A stretch of DNA of 64,000 bases from Adiantum capillus-veneris (Eukaryota > Streptophyta > Polypodiopsida > Polypodiales > Pteridaceae): the NCBI GenBank assembly GCA_014529385.2, contig CM043969.1:73636676-73700675 (forward strand). The letters run 5' to 3'. The translations under genes were made by a program, and so were the position numbers. How positions within the stretch are numbered: the stretch's first letter is position 1; each line of letters begins with the position of its first letter. Below are positions 1-11,971 of the stretch, in pieces. The notes beneath the pieces were generated by a model. That model was not told the origin of the DNA, ran no database searches, and saw only the letters and a program-made list of their open reading frames with translations.

Positions 1-369
1 TTGTCAAAGCTTTTGTGACACTCTAGTTGAGGAGCTTCTTCTTGCATTTTCCTCCTGGTTGTAAATATGCTCTGACCTAGCCTCAGGGAATGCACCTTTA
101 AGAAACTATTCATATAACATGCGTTCAAAAGGGAAACCCCCCTTTACATGCTTAAGTTAATAAAATGACCTCTTTTTCTTCAATAATTTACTGGTTTTTC
201 TCTAAAATCAATTAAAAAACCCCTTTTGTTAAGTTAAGCTTCTTAAAATTTTAAAATCTTGGCAATTAAAATACCCATTCATTTGAACTAACATGGTAAC
301 TCATGTCTAAGAGGTGACCCCCCCCCCCCCCCCCGAAGACCTAGCTAAGTCTCTATTCACAAAGAGCTG

Positions 370-1976
370 CAATGTCCTTTCATCCATCTCATACCTTCTT
401 TCTTCATGTTAGAACACAGGAGGTGAAGGTTGTACCAACCTCACCACTTCATGTGTTTCTCTCATCTTCTATCGCGTTGAAGGGCAATACCCACTTTGAT
501 TGCTATAGTGCATTGTAGTTGGTACTAGTTCTTGTTTATTGGATGCTTCCATCATTGGTGTGTATCTCATGTCTATAGAAATTATAGCCTAGTAGTGGAT
601 GTTGTTGTCTTAAGACAAATAGTGGTCTTGAAACTCCTACTAGACCTGGTGCATTCTCCATAGCGTATCTAGGTGGAGTAGGTGTTACTAAAATAGGTTG
701 TACATACCTTTCCCTAGCATAGTCCATGCTATAGTAGCACTCTTCCTGTGTATGGTTTGTCCATTTTCCCTCAATTTTGTACCACTTAGGCTGCTCCCTT
801 GGATCAGACTTTACAAGAGGAGTTAAAGTCTTGACCATTTTGTCGATAAAAATTTCTTAATCAATAAGTGCAATTGGTTTTGCAATGGACTCACTCATCT
901 GGGAATCATTGTGTTGAGAGGATGTGCCATCCTCTTGACTCTTACAATCCTTTTCTTTATATTCCTCATAGTTCTCTATTAGATAAAGAGCTTCTTTGAT
1001 CAATTTGTTTAGTGCCATGCTCCTTATTTATGTAGATCCTTCTGAAGACCCGCATGTATCATTCCCTGGATAAAGATCATTATCAATCGTGCTTGCGTAG
1101 GCAGTTCCACTCTCGGATAGAGACCATGACATATTTTTTGAGTTGTAAATCTGCTTTGCATAGTGATTCGTCCTCTTTTTGCTTGAATCTATGAAGTTTT
1201 GAGACCGTATTGTGAGCTATGCCTTTCTGCAAGGATTCTTCGATGAATTCTTTGAACAACTCATTTAGAGTGTCTTTCCACTAAGTCAAACCATGTAGCC
1301 ATGTCATCTTCGAGTCAATCCAAATCCTATAAATTGTGTCGCAAAATCCAAAACTTTCTTTGCTCTTATTTCTCTTCTGAAAGCCGCTATGTGATCTCTT
1401 AGATCTTTATCTCCGGAGTATTTCTTGTTTACCCATTTCTGGACTTGGGACGGTCTAACTCGTCGATTGTCTATAAGCCTAACCATAGACTCTCCCAATC
1501 CTTCTCTTATTTTAGGCCTTCTATTATAACTAGGTTCTTCTTCAAAGGGATTGGTCATTCTATTGGAGATTGGTCCATTAAGAAGATTCACTTGAGGACG
1601 CATGTATGCCATCTTCTTCATTTCTCATTATTGCTCTAGGAGGGAATCCGGGTGGCTCCCTTTTTGGAATTCTCATGCTTGGTGGAGGTATTTGTTGTCC
1701 TTCATTGACCAAATATCCACCTATTTCTAATGCAGCCCGTGGACTTGTGCATTCTACAGCTCTATATTCTAGTCCATACTTGTCAACAACTATAGATTTC
1801 CATTGACAATCGACTTCATATGTAAAGATATATAAAAGCTTATAATTCGTCAGCTCTTCTTGGTATGGCTCTAAGCATCTATAAAGGTTGACCTCACTAC
1901 CGTCAATGTATCCATGCATTCCTTCACTCCCATGATTTGTCATCCAAATACTCTCAACAAATTTGGTCTTTATCAA
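370..1976 (-). pseudogene. gag remnant of copy A
   Basis: Three broken reading frames (1578-1976, 1304-1621 and 536-838) line up in order with the gag of copy B. The first matches the N-terminal segment with VDCQW and GGYLVNEG. The second matches the part with RPSQVQKWVN and KYSGDKD just before the core gag domain. The third matches the segment ending in TNHT-x3-C-YYSM. In copy B that segment reads W-C-E-I-E before TNHT; here the Cys is Tyr (W-Y-K-I), so one putative zinc ligand is lost. Frameshifts and stops separate the pieces, so no functional Gag can be made. Function is inferred only from the copy B relationship. Confidence 0.75.
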
Positions 1977-3580
1977 ACCGCAAGTTTGGAAGATCCATTA
2001 TGGGTAAATGCTCCTCTATCGCGCTAGGATCTCGCAGCTTGTATAAGCTAAGTTTGAATCCAAATTAGACATGATCTCTGGGCTTAACAACTCTAGATTA
2101 ATGAAATAAGACTTATACCAATGTGTTCAAGTATTTTGGTTAGGAAAAAGTCAAAACTATGTCCAAAAATGCGATTGCTCCTCACAATTCTCTCAAACTG
2201 TCACTTTTAGACATTCCTAACTTTTGGATGAATTTTGAGGCCTTACGGTTTTTGAATGTTGACCAACAATGAATGACCCAAAGGGTCTTAAATTTTTGTT
2301 TTGAGGTTGCGCTCAATCTCGTAGAGCTACTTTAGAGCTTCATTTTGATAAAAAAACGTTTCTCAATCCGATATCGAGAGCTCATGTTATGGCCAAATTA
2401 GCTTTCTATCGCATTCAATGTTCATGTAGGTCAATTCTGGCAATTTCAAAGTGTCAACACTAGATGCATGCCTTCCACTTAGAGGTGTTTTAATATATTT
2501 TTGAAATGATATATGGGATTCTAGGGTCAAGAGAAAGTTCTTTGACTGGTCAAAGTTCTTGTATGGCCTCAACATGTGCCAGGAGTATGTAAGGTCCCCG
2601 TCCAAAAAGGTCGGGGCGACTTGGAAGATAGCCTTCTTTATCCTCTAAATCCATTGATGACACCCTACTCCGAAAATTCGAACCAAGGATACGAGCAACG
2701 AAAGAGAAGAAGACTTCCACCTGATGTGTTCGTAGTTACAAGACCCTACGTCACAAGCCAGGTCGATGAGGTTAAAGGTTCTATGGACTTTAGATCTTAC
2801 ATTATAAGAGAAGAAATCCCTTTCACATATTAAGGATCCAAAAACAACGCCTTTTTCCCCGCGTTTAAGAGGCACGGCCGCCGTCCTTAAATCCGAAATA
2901 TGACGAGAGATAAATCTCTAACTAACTAAGGCAAAGTGAAAAGTACTCGACTAATCGAGTCCACCCATCCTTGACCGGCAACCTGAGGTGGTCCCCACTT
3001 TCCACACCGCACTCACCCTTCTTACCACACTGTTTAACACATACAAACAGTATTCCTTAACACAGGTTCTTTTATACAGCTCTTCAAACAATACCAAAAC
3101 AATTCAAATAAGGTCTAATGTAACAACCCTATTATTCAACAAAAATAACTTTCCAATTTCTCATGAGTTTGCCGCTACCCGCGGACTTCCTCTGTCTAAC
3201 CAACAGAGCCTTTGCACAGGATTTATTCGCTAACCGCGAATTGCGCAACCTTCCCATCTCACTAACCGCGAGGCATCTCGCTAACCACCAGGCATCCCGC
3301 TACTCGCGAGGCATCTCACTACCCGCGAGAACAAAATATATTCTTTCAACAATTTTTCTCATTAAATGATTCATCAAACATGATCAACCAATTCTTCATA
3401 TCAATCAGAACCCACTTATCAAATAATAACAATTTATTAAGCAATAACAATTCAACAACAGTGACAATTTATCAAACAGTTCTTTCACTAATCTATGAAA
3501 ACATATGCTTGTTTCATGTGATTGAACAATCACGTTTCCGGTAGGTTTAAAGCAAGATCTAAGTTCATCTTACCGGTCAA

Positions 3581-3784
3581 CTATGCATAATTATAAATTT
3601 GTCTTACCGGATTTGGAGCGCGTGCGGTTAAATCCTGTGCTAGAGGTTGGACGGCTTCGACTTCTTCTTCGGTTGATGCTTCCGCATGAGATACGTTTGG
3701 AGTTGACACCTTTCTTCCCACCTTCCTTGGTGGTGCAATAGCATGGGCGTCCTTAGAACTTCGCGTTACACGCTTCGGAGCCAT
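3581..3784 (-). CDS. Small reading frame inside the solo LTR
   Basis: The reading frame starts with ATG at 3784 and gives a basic N-terminus (MAPKRVTRSS), then an acidic stretch (STEEEVEAVQ). It lies about 205 nt downstream of the TATA box, so it would be the first ATG-proximal frame of a transcript started in the LTR. It closes at 3581 just after CCGGTAAGA, a good splice-donor-like sequence, so it may be a first exon. The upstream in-frame ATG at 3970 lies at about the expected start of transcription and is less likely. No domain is recognised. It could be a chance frame in the LTR leader or the start of a captured gene. Confidence 0.3.
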   Translation of the reverse strand: MAPKRVTRSSKDAHAIAPPRKVGRKVSTPNVSHAEASTEEEVEAVQPLAQDLTARAPNPVRQIYNYA

Positions 3785-3987
3785 AGCTTTGGAATGGAGA
3801 AAAGAAAAGCTCCTTGTTGAAGAGAGAGAGTGTGTGTGTTCACAAATCAGGTGATGGCACGTCGACGATTGGAGATAGAGATGGATTGAAGGTGAGAGGC
3901 TAAGGGAGAGAGGCTTCCTCCAACGCGTCGTTGCGAGAGAGCTTCCGCTTCTGTAGATGTGTGTGTTCAAAGTGAGAGGAGAAGGGT

Positions 3988-3997
3988 CCTTTATATA
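3988..3997 (-). promoter_or_regulatory. TATA box of the solo LTR
   Basis: The minus strand reads TATATAAAGG here. It lies 430 bp inside the LTR-like insert and about 205 nt before the first substantial ATG, as expected for a U3/R promoter. Confidence 0.55.
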
Positions 3998-5342
3998 GGC
4001 CCTAGGGGTTGCTAAGAATACTGAGAGGTTTCAAGAATAGGAGAATGAAAAAGCTCGCGCGTCATCGCGGCTCCTCTTTTTTTTTTTTTTTTTGGTGTTC
4101 GCGAATCCTATGCGTGATTTTTAAAAAGCCCTATACTTACAAGTTCCCATTCTATTTTGAAAGAGAGAAAGAAAGAAGTATCTTAATTTTGACTCACCTC
4201 TCTTTCTTTCCTAAAAATACTATCTCTAAGCTTTTTCTTCACACATAGATTAGGTTCCCACATAAACTTATTGTTCCACATAAAGAAAGATCATAAATAA
4301 ATGGATTCTGAACCCGATTTTCAATCCAATTGCTCTGATAAACTCATGATGACTCACAAAATTGAGAATCTCAATTACTTTGCAAAATAACTGAAATGAC
4401 TTATATGGATAAATGTTGGGTACATTACAGAGTCTTCATAGGCATATGATGTCTATTGACTTAGAATTGTTCCACTTTGGTTGTCCAGTTCACCCTTCAG
4501 ATATCATAAGTGCATGATGTCTGTTGATGACTTTTTTGCCAGAATTTTATGAGAAGCTCCCTCAAGTCTCCAACACTGGTTTTCAAGCACTTTTACCAAT
4601 TTTTATGCAAAAATATGCTCAAAATCACAAGTTTCTTTTTTTTTCGTTAGCGACACTCTATCTTTTGCCTTTGGTTGGTCAAAGATTTAGTTTCAAGGTG
4701 TGCTGATTGTAAAACACCCCTTCTAAACACTTTGGTACAATCAAATTTGTCAAATTTGGTCTCAAAATGCCTCTTGAGACATCATACGCGTATGGTGTCC
4801 AAGTTTGTGAAATTTTAGTTTTTCTTCACAGAACCCTTGCACATGCCCTCTGATATGCACATCAGTAATCAGTCATGTGAATAAGTCAACAAAAATCTTT
4901 TTATTACATTTTCATTCTCAAAATCAACTTTTTTGTGATTTTAAATGCAAACAAGCACTTTAGCAAATAATTTAGTAATGAATAGCTCTAAATCAAAATC
5001 AACATGTCATACCTAAAGCTACTCCTACACATCATATGGGGTTTTGCCTTTATGAGTGAAGAAATGCTTCATTTCCACACAAGGATTAGAAAACGCTTTT
5101 ATCATTTCACACGAATCACTCGACCACCAACAACAACTACATTAATCTTCAACTAATACTACAAATCCCAACTAAATCTATCTAGTTGCAGACCCTCGAC
5201 AAGACACACGCTTCTTGGCTATCCACTTGATCTTGAAATATCCTCTTTCTGATCCACTTAAGAAAAATGCTTTCTTTAGTCGGAACTAAATAAAACAACC
5301 ATCAAACGAGTGTTAGTAGGATTACCTACTTAAGTCCTTGTG

Positions 5343-5360
5343 TCCTTGGCAACGGTGCCA
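5343..5360 (-). other. Primer binding site of copy A
   Basis: The minus strand reads TGGCACCGTTGCCAAGGA, one base away from the LTR edge. It matches the tRNA-Asp-type PBS of plant Ty3 elements except for G-to-A type changes, consistent with decay by cytosine deamination. The position equals the PBS of copy B at 20959-20976. Confidence 0.75.
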
Positions 5361-5361
5361 A

Positions 5362-6076
5362 TGTTGTGGGAGCAAATCACACACCTATAAAGTGCATGCA
5401 ACACTACTTAGCTCAATATAATGTCAATTGAGGACAAAGATGACACGATAGGTGCACAGAGGCAATCTCTGTAGCTTGTCAAGCTGACCACAATCAAGAA
5501 TCTCAGTGCTCTCAATCAACTACACCACCCAACCCACATACACACAAACGAAAGGAAACTCACCAAATCAAATCAGAATCATACGAAACTTAAGGAACAC
5601 CATCCCCTCTCTAGAATACACCTGTCCCAAAGCCTCTACACTCAAAATCCTCATTCCAAAACCATCTGCAGAAAAAGCGTATGAAGACATAGCAAAATTT
5701 TGAAATTGCCCAAAATTAAAATCTATGAGTACCTATGTGTAGCTTATACCACCACAATTCTAACAACTACTTGCACACAAAACATAGACATAGAAAAAGC
5801 GTATGAAGACATAGCAAAATTTTGAAATTGCCCAAAATTAAAATCGATGAGTACCTATGTGTAGCTTATATCACCACAATTCTAACAACTACTTGCACAC
5901 AAAACATAGACATTGTTTGATACACTTACGACCAAAAATAAGTCGTAGATGCATTGGCATGCGAGCTTCATTGTGCATGGAATGCTTGGCATTTTTGCGT
6001 AGCTCTCTCCGATCCTATCACGATGGGGTAGTCGAATCTCTAATGCGATGAGAAAACGTGAAGTAGCATCAAGATG

Positions 6077-6160
<84 letters not shown>

Positions 6161-6442
6161 CCGACGGCAACTCAAAACTTTGATTATGATAAAGTTCTCT
6201 TTACAAAATGACCTAGGTACCTTATATACTAAGGCTACCATAGGTTAGACAAAAAATAGAGTTCAATGGATCAAATGTCGTTGTATTTACAATCTGGAAG
6301 TGCCATCGCACCACAGCTTCTGCAACTAGAATAGCTATTGATTATAATTGATGTTTTTAGCCATAATCCGTATCATTTCATAACTTTCAAAATATAAGAC
6401 TTTGGTACGAAGAGTGAGTTATGCCGTACTATTGACCCATGG

Positions 6443-6444
<2 letters not shown>
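5362..6444 (-). repeat. 5' LTR of copy A
   Basis: The segment starts TGTTG on the plus strand, as do the LTRs of copy B, and follows them to about 6435, where the terminal GGTCAACA has been lost into a (GA)n tract. A conserved TATA box (minus strand TATATAAGG) lies at 6220-6228. It contains a 122-bp tandem duplication (5671-5792 and 5793-5914) and a (CT)n(CA)n tract at 6080-6157; copy B has only short CT/CA seeds at that site. Confidence 0.8.
6080..6157. repeat. (CT)22(CA)17 microsatellite in the copy A LTR
   Basis: An uninterrupted CT run to about 6124 is followed by a CA run. The homologous site in the copy B LTRs (about 11641-11671 and 21613-21643) holds only a few CT and CA units. Confidence 0.95.
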
Positions 6445-6488
<44 letters not shown>

Positions 6489-8160
6489 ACATCGAGCATG
6501 GTTAAAGGTCACCCTGTCCTTTTTTTGGCAACAAAATCTTCAATTCAAGAGAAAGAGGTTACGTCAAGCTTTCTTACAAGTTACGGTTTTGATTTTAAGG
6601 CCACCCTTTAATTTAGCTGGAGTTTAACATAATGTCCAAAACACATCTAAAGGTAACCAACTAAGTGTCCTTTGTTTTCTTTTAGTTTTTAAGTTTCCAA
6701 AATCAAACAAAGTCTATGCATGCTAGCTTATAATATTAACTTGGTTATGATTGTTGTAATTAGGTCTCCCCAATCTCAAAACATCTAGAGTGCATAAGTG
6801 AACTGTGAGTTTAGGAAATGAAAAGACCATGGAGGTGAAAAGTCAAAAGACTTTTTGTGTGCATATAGATAGAGATGATCAAATGCATCTTATACATTTG
6901 TGTTCTTCTTCTTAACTTTCTTTCCTCTAGTGTTTTCAAGCCATTAGAATCATTAAGAAAGCCTTTTATTTATTTTTAGAGAAATTAGGAAAGCCTTTTA
7001 TTTGTGATTAGTTGATGATGTGTACTACTACCGCTATGCAAAAAGCATGTATAGATATGCAAGCAAGTGAGAGGTCTAGAGAGGATCATATATAGTGACT
7101 TATCACAAAGATAATCACAATCCCAATGTTAAAATCTACTCAAATCATGGTATTTTGAATCTATTTTTTTACATTGGAAATTATGAGAGCCCCCATCTTT
7201 TCATAACCTTCTAGCATAGCTAGTTTGTCTCATTGAGATTAAAAACTTTGAGAGCCCAATGCAAAATGGGGGAGGATGATCTCTTTAAGTATTTTATATA
7301 AGTGTCATCAAAATTTAATTTTGGTGAATTTTCTTAGGCTTTACCATGGACTTTGTCTCTATAGAAATGACTATACTAGAGAGAGAAAACACAACAAATC
7401 ACATGTCAAAGAACAATGCAACATGCAAGGAAGTGCACTCATGGCTAAGGAAGTGTCAAATAATGAATGCCACTTTATAAGTGCATGGAAAAATCTCCTA
7501 AGATCTCACAAGAATTCTACAAGATTCAAAATGGAAAAATACGGCTTACAATGGGTGGAAACAAGGGGCAAAGTGGGTAGAAAGGCATGTGGATGGGCAT
7601 GAAATCAATATTCCTATGCTTCTTGAAAGATCCCAAAACAGGCTAAATTTTCAAGTTCATACTCCTATACTTTGAGCTCTTCCATCTACTCTTAGAAATT
7701 TAGAGTTATGATTTTAAAAAAAGGTAGTATTCAGTAAATTGGGCATAAATCACTCATACGAGGTTGGAGTGGAAAAAAGTCAAAATTTAGCTCTTTTCAA
7801 GCTTTACAACTTTGTAGAAGAAACCAAAAATCAATTCGGAGATTACAAAGGTCACTTGATGGGATGATAAGAGAGATTGTCTTAAATTTTAGGAGCATTT
7901 ACTAGTGTTCCATCATTAGGAAGGGAATGGGGTGTAGGAGGGCCTTTTTATTTGCCATGTGATTTAAAATGAGATTAAAGAATGAACAGATGGTGGATTT
8001 CCATGTGGACTAAAATGATGGGTGTGGTAGGTCCTACAAATGAGTGGTCAAATGTATAGGCCTAGAGGTGAAGGGGTATTTTCTTTATTAATAAAATGAG
8101 AAAAAAATACCTTTTTTTAGGAAGTTGGGGTAAAAACCTACTCTTTCTCTCTTTGGAGGC
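6445..8160. other. AT-rich intergenic stretch without recognisable genes
   Basis: It opens with a (GA)20 tract at 6445-6485. The reading frames are short, have no recognisable motif and look random. The segment at about 7905-8090 is similar to 27740-27900 (shared TCATTAGGAAG and GTAGGAGGGCC or CTAGGAGGGCC), so both are copies of an unidentified dispersed repeat. Confidence 0.6.
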
Positions 8161-8264
8161 TATTGCTAGCAAAGACCCCTCTCCCCCCTAAAAACATGCT
8201 GACATTCTCTCTCTAGAGGCTGTTGACTCCTACCCCTTCCCCCTAAAAGGCGGTCTTTCAAAAA

Positions 8265-8517
8265 AAGGCTACTACATCTATTCTCTCTCCCTTACAGCTA
8301 TGAGATATGCATCTCCTTCTTAAAACCTCTATTTCCTCTTTACTCTCTCCAAGGCTACTACCTCTATCCTCTCTCCCCTCCAACTATGAGACATCTTCAT
8401 CTCCTTCTTCAAGCCTCTCTTTCCTATTTACTATCTTCAAAGCTGCTACCTCTATCCTCTCTCCTCTACAGCTATTAAACCTACATCTCCTTCTTCAAGT
8501 CCACTTTTTCCTCCAAT
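8265..8517 (+). repeat. Tandem repeat, about 87 bp x 3
   Basis: Three imperfect copies start at 8265, 8351 and 8439. Each begins AAGGCTACTAC or a close variant and contains CATCTCCTTCTTCAAG. They are pyrimidine-rich. A looser pre-copy may exist at 8150-8260 (repeated GAGGCT). Confidence 0.8.
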
Positions 8518-8519
8518 CA

Positions 8520-11000
8520 CCTGTTGCAATAGAGGTTTGCAACCCCCCTTCTCCTATATCACTCAACCTCACCTTCACAATGCATCATAAAGCTATATAT
8601 CTGCAGCATTGGCTGCTTCTAGCGTATCTTCCTCAACATGTTCCTTGGTCCTTCTTCTTTATCTAGATCCAAAATTGTCTCCCCTCACCCATCAACATTG
8701 TTTGGTAAGATCATTAGGCTTCTCTCACCATATATGTTGGTAAGAATAAGCTTCATTCCTATTTCCAATGTTCTCATAACTTTGCTCACCATATTTGTTT
8801 TTGTTGCCATCTTCCATGTAGAGATTTGTAGTGGTTCCATTGTCTATCTTTGTATACATCTTAGCATTTTTGGGTATGCTGCACTAAGAATAACCATGTA
8901 TATGAACTAATCTTGATTTTTTTTCAAGGTGTTCTACATTTCTTTCATGGCTTCTCTAGGTGCTCGTCAACCCAAAAGTTAGTATTGAGTCAATAAGTTG
9001 CAGCAATGTGCAAGATGATAGCGGTTTGTTGACAACAATTAATTTATGTAGACCCTAACAACAATACAACCAAGATCAAGAGGTGTACTCAAGGTGTTAA
9101 GGAGACATATAAATTCTCATGTGCACCATTGGAGGGGTAATGGATTTTAAGAACAAAAGTCAAGATGGCAAGTGGCTAGCAAAGATACAACATGTGTATA
9201 TAGCTTCTAAGTTGAAGCGTGACACGTTCTTCTCTGAACCTAGGTTTTGTTCAAACTGTACGGGTCCTACTTCTACTTACATGTTCTGTATTGTCCCATT
9301 TATGATTTTACCTCTTAGGTTGCTTCAAATGTGTGCATGATTTGGTATGTGTTTCTTCTTTCATGTATTTTTATATCTAACTTTGTCGAGTGGAGTCCAT
9401 GGAATCTTTTATAGGTAGCTTTGAAGCTATACATGTGGACCTTGGCAAGTTGTTATATGCAAAGTTTTTACCTTGAGAGCTTGAATCATAGAGGATATTC
9501 TTCTATAGATGTCCTTATGTGACATTGAGGAAAAATGTGTGGGGTAATACGTCTCCTAGTAACTTAAGAATCTTGGACAATTTTCAATGGCCTAGACTAG
9601 ACAATGCATCAAGACCAACAACCAAAAGAAGGATGGAGGTGGATATGCATGCTATAATGAAATGTACCTATGGTTCACACAAAGATACCCTATTCCTCTT
9701 CACATGTTTGTTTATATTCCATTTTTGTGAATAGCACATTTGTATGGTCTAGAGAAGAGAAGGGTTTTACTTGTAAGGACATATAATTCCCACGATGTAT
9801 CATTGTATGAGCTCAACCGGAGAGCCCTATCTTCATGAAAAATTTATTTTACATCCCATCTTTGTGGCATAATGTGGACTCTAAAGTTTGAGTTAATTTC
9901 TTTTAGTTTTTAATTCAATTTAGGTGATGCTGGTAGCTCACTAATTTTTAAGTTGTGAATGTGTTGAGTTTTAAATTCATTTGTGAAGTTTTAAATTGCA
10001 TTTCTCCTTCTTATAAAACTCTAGCTCTCTTGCTTTTTATGCTAGTTTCTCCCATCTTCCTCCAAGGCAACACTATATGAGGCACTCCTTGCATACCTAG
10101 CAATTGGGCCTTCCTAATCACACCAATGCAACAATTTATGTGTTTGAGGGCACAATTGACATGGGAGAAACATCATTTATTCATGATGATTCATTCAAGG
10201 AGTTTGTAGAGTACACGGGGGCACACATGTTTGAATATGCAATTATTTTAAGGGACTCACACCATGTGGTTGTTGATTTATTTTCTAAAGAATATGTACA
10301 AATGTGATAAGAAATTTTGATATTGCTTGCTGAGATTTGTCAAAGGGCTTGCTAATAGGGACTACAAGGTAGAGGATGAGGATGATCTCATTGAACTAGG
10401 CATGGGGTGTACCCAATTCCTTAATTGGGACATGGTCCTAGCTTTTTTGGTGCTTGAGGGCACAAAGAGGGGGTAAGAAAAAGAAAAAAGCAAGCAAGAA
10501 GATCCCGTTTTCCTTGTTGATAAGAGAGATGGAAAGGTTGAAGAGATTACTGAGCATGAAGAGGCCTCAATAGCACTTCTACTCCTACATGACTCTTGCC
10601 TTGTAGATGACATAGATTGATTACACAATGGAGATGAGGTGATGAAGGAGATTTCAGACTTCCATCTACTCACTTTGCATGCAGTGGTGATAGAGGGTGA
10701 TCAATTTCTTTTCCTCAACAAGATTTCAAAGACTGTCGTACTTTGAGAGGATGAAAATTTCTAGATTATTTCACATGAGCGCCTCCGTTGAGAATGAAGC
10801 TTTGGGAATTATGGGCTTTGTGCTCTTTTAATCTTTGTATATATCATGAAAGACCATTGTTCTAGCTCTCCATTTCCTATTCTTCTTAGTCATTGGTGGT
10901 GGAGGAGGAGGGGGTTTCCGTTTCCATGCAAGGTCATTGTTCTTGTACATTTTTCTTTACTCTTCTAGGGCTATCTTTTCCTTCGTGGTTTTAGCAATAT
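8520..11000. other. Low-information stretch with one decayed reading frame
   Basis: No RNA gene or mobile-element terminus is recognisable. The only region with a protein-like character is 10104-10740. The stretch ends at the target duplication of copy B at 11001-11005. Confidence 0.5.
10104..10740 (+). pseudogene. Degenerate protein-like reading frame, unknown
   Basis: An open frame at 10104-10307 (67 codons, containing TIDMGETSF and FKEFVEYTG) is followed, with shifts and stops, by further protein-like text to about 10740 that is rich in acidic residues. The composition suggests old coding sequence rather than chance, but I recognise no family. It may be a remnant of a transposon protein or of a captured gene. 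There is no ATG context, splice pattern or neighbour that gives a function. Confidence 0.25.
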
Positions 11001-11005
11001 TCTTC

Positions 11006-11959
11006 TGTTGGACGGGAGAGACTCACACACCCATGAAGTGCATGCAAACACTACCTAGATCAACATAATTTCAATCGAGGACACAGATGACACGATAGGC
11101 ACACGGAGGAAATCTTTTAAGCTTGTCAAGATGAGACCGTCCTACACATACAACACTCAGGAAGGCCAACTAAACCACAATCAAGAACCTCACTGCTCTC
11201 AACTACACCACCTAGCCACATACACACATACTAAAGGTAACTCGCCTAATCATGCCAGATTCGTACGAAACTTAAGGAACACCATCCCCTCACTAGGATA
11301 CACCTGTCCCTAAGCTTCTACACTCAAAACCCTCACTCTAAACGCATCTGCGAAAAACGCGTAGGATGACAGAGCCGAATTTTGAAAGTGCCTGAAACTG
11401 AAATTTATGAGTACCTATGCGTAGCTTATGTCACCACGATTCTATAGACTACTAGCACGCAGAAAACAGACATCGTTTGATACACTTACGACCACAAATA
11501 GCTCGTAGATGCGTCGGCGTGTGCACTTCGTCTCGCGTGGAATGCTTGGTGTCGTCGCGTAGCTAACCTCGAGCCTACCACAATGCTGCAGTCGGATCTC
11601 CAATGTGTTGAGCAAGGTGGGCGTAGCGAGAGGATGAAGCTCACGCTCACTCTCTTTCTCTCTCACACACAGTAGACGGCAACGCTAAGTTTTGATTATG
11701 ATAAAAGTCTCTTTACAAAATGACCTAGGTACCTTATATACTAAGGCTACCTTAGGTTTAACCAAAAATGGGGTTGAAAGGGTCAAATGGCTTTGTATTT
11801 ACAATCTGGAAGTGCCATTGCACCCCGGCTTCTGAAACTAGAATAACTACTCATTACAAATGACATTTATAGCCATAATCCACAGCATTTCATAACGCAA
11901 AAGATAAGACTTTGGTACGAAACTTGAGTTATGTTGTGTTGTTGACCCAGCAGTCAACA
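11006..11959 (-). repeat. 3' LTR of copy B
   Basis: A 954-bp LTR, nearly identical to 20978-21933. On the minus strand it runs TGTTGACTGC...CGTCCAACA. A TATA box lies at 11732-11740 (minus strand TATATAAGG). Small differences from the 5' LTR include a 2-bp indel near 11900 and scattered substitutions. Confidence 0.92.
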
Positions 11960-11971
11960 TTCCCCCCTTCC
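11960..11971 (-). other. Polypurine tract of copy B
   Basis: The minus strand reads GGAAGGGGGGAA directly before the 3' LTR, the expected plus-strand priming site of an LTR retrotransposon. Confidence 0.85.

Larger units (their letters stand above)
2583..4434 (-). mobile_element. Solo-LTR-like insertion nested in copy A
   Basis: A 1842-bp segment (2588-4429) interrupts copy A. It begins TGTAAGG and ends ATTACA, so it has TG...CA ends with a TGTAA/TTACA terminal repeat, and is flanked by GAGTA (2583-2587) and GAGTC (4430-4434), a 5-bp target duplication with one mismatch. Removing it rejoins copy A into sequence collinear with copy B. Read on the minus strand the 3' end is G/C-rich (ending GACGGGGACCTTACA), a style I know from Tekay/Del-type chromoviral LTRs. 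A TATA box is present at 3990-3997. I see no internal retroviral genes, so a solo LTR is the best reading; a non-autonomous element is possible. Confidence 0.6.
1..6444 (-). mobile_element. Old Ty3-type LTR element, copy A (left end outside the window)
   Basis: This is the 5' part of a decayed minus-strand retroelement of the same family as the complete element at 11006-21933. Read from right to left it has a 5' LTR (5362 to about 6444), a tRNA-Asp-like PBS (5343-5360), a leader (about 2000-5340) and gag fragments (about 370-1976). Order and sequence follow copy B throughout, with many substitutions and indels. It is cut by the window edge at a point matching about 16920 in copy B, so the 3' half is not visible. 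A 1.84 kb foreign insert lies at 2588-4429. About 290 bp at roughly 80-370, ending in a run of 17 C, has no counterpart in copy B and is a second small insertion of unknown type. Copy A looks clearly older than copy B. Confidence 0.85.
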
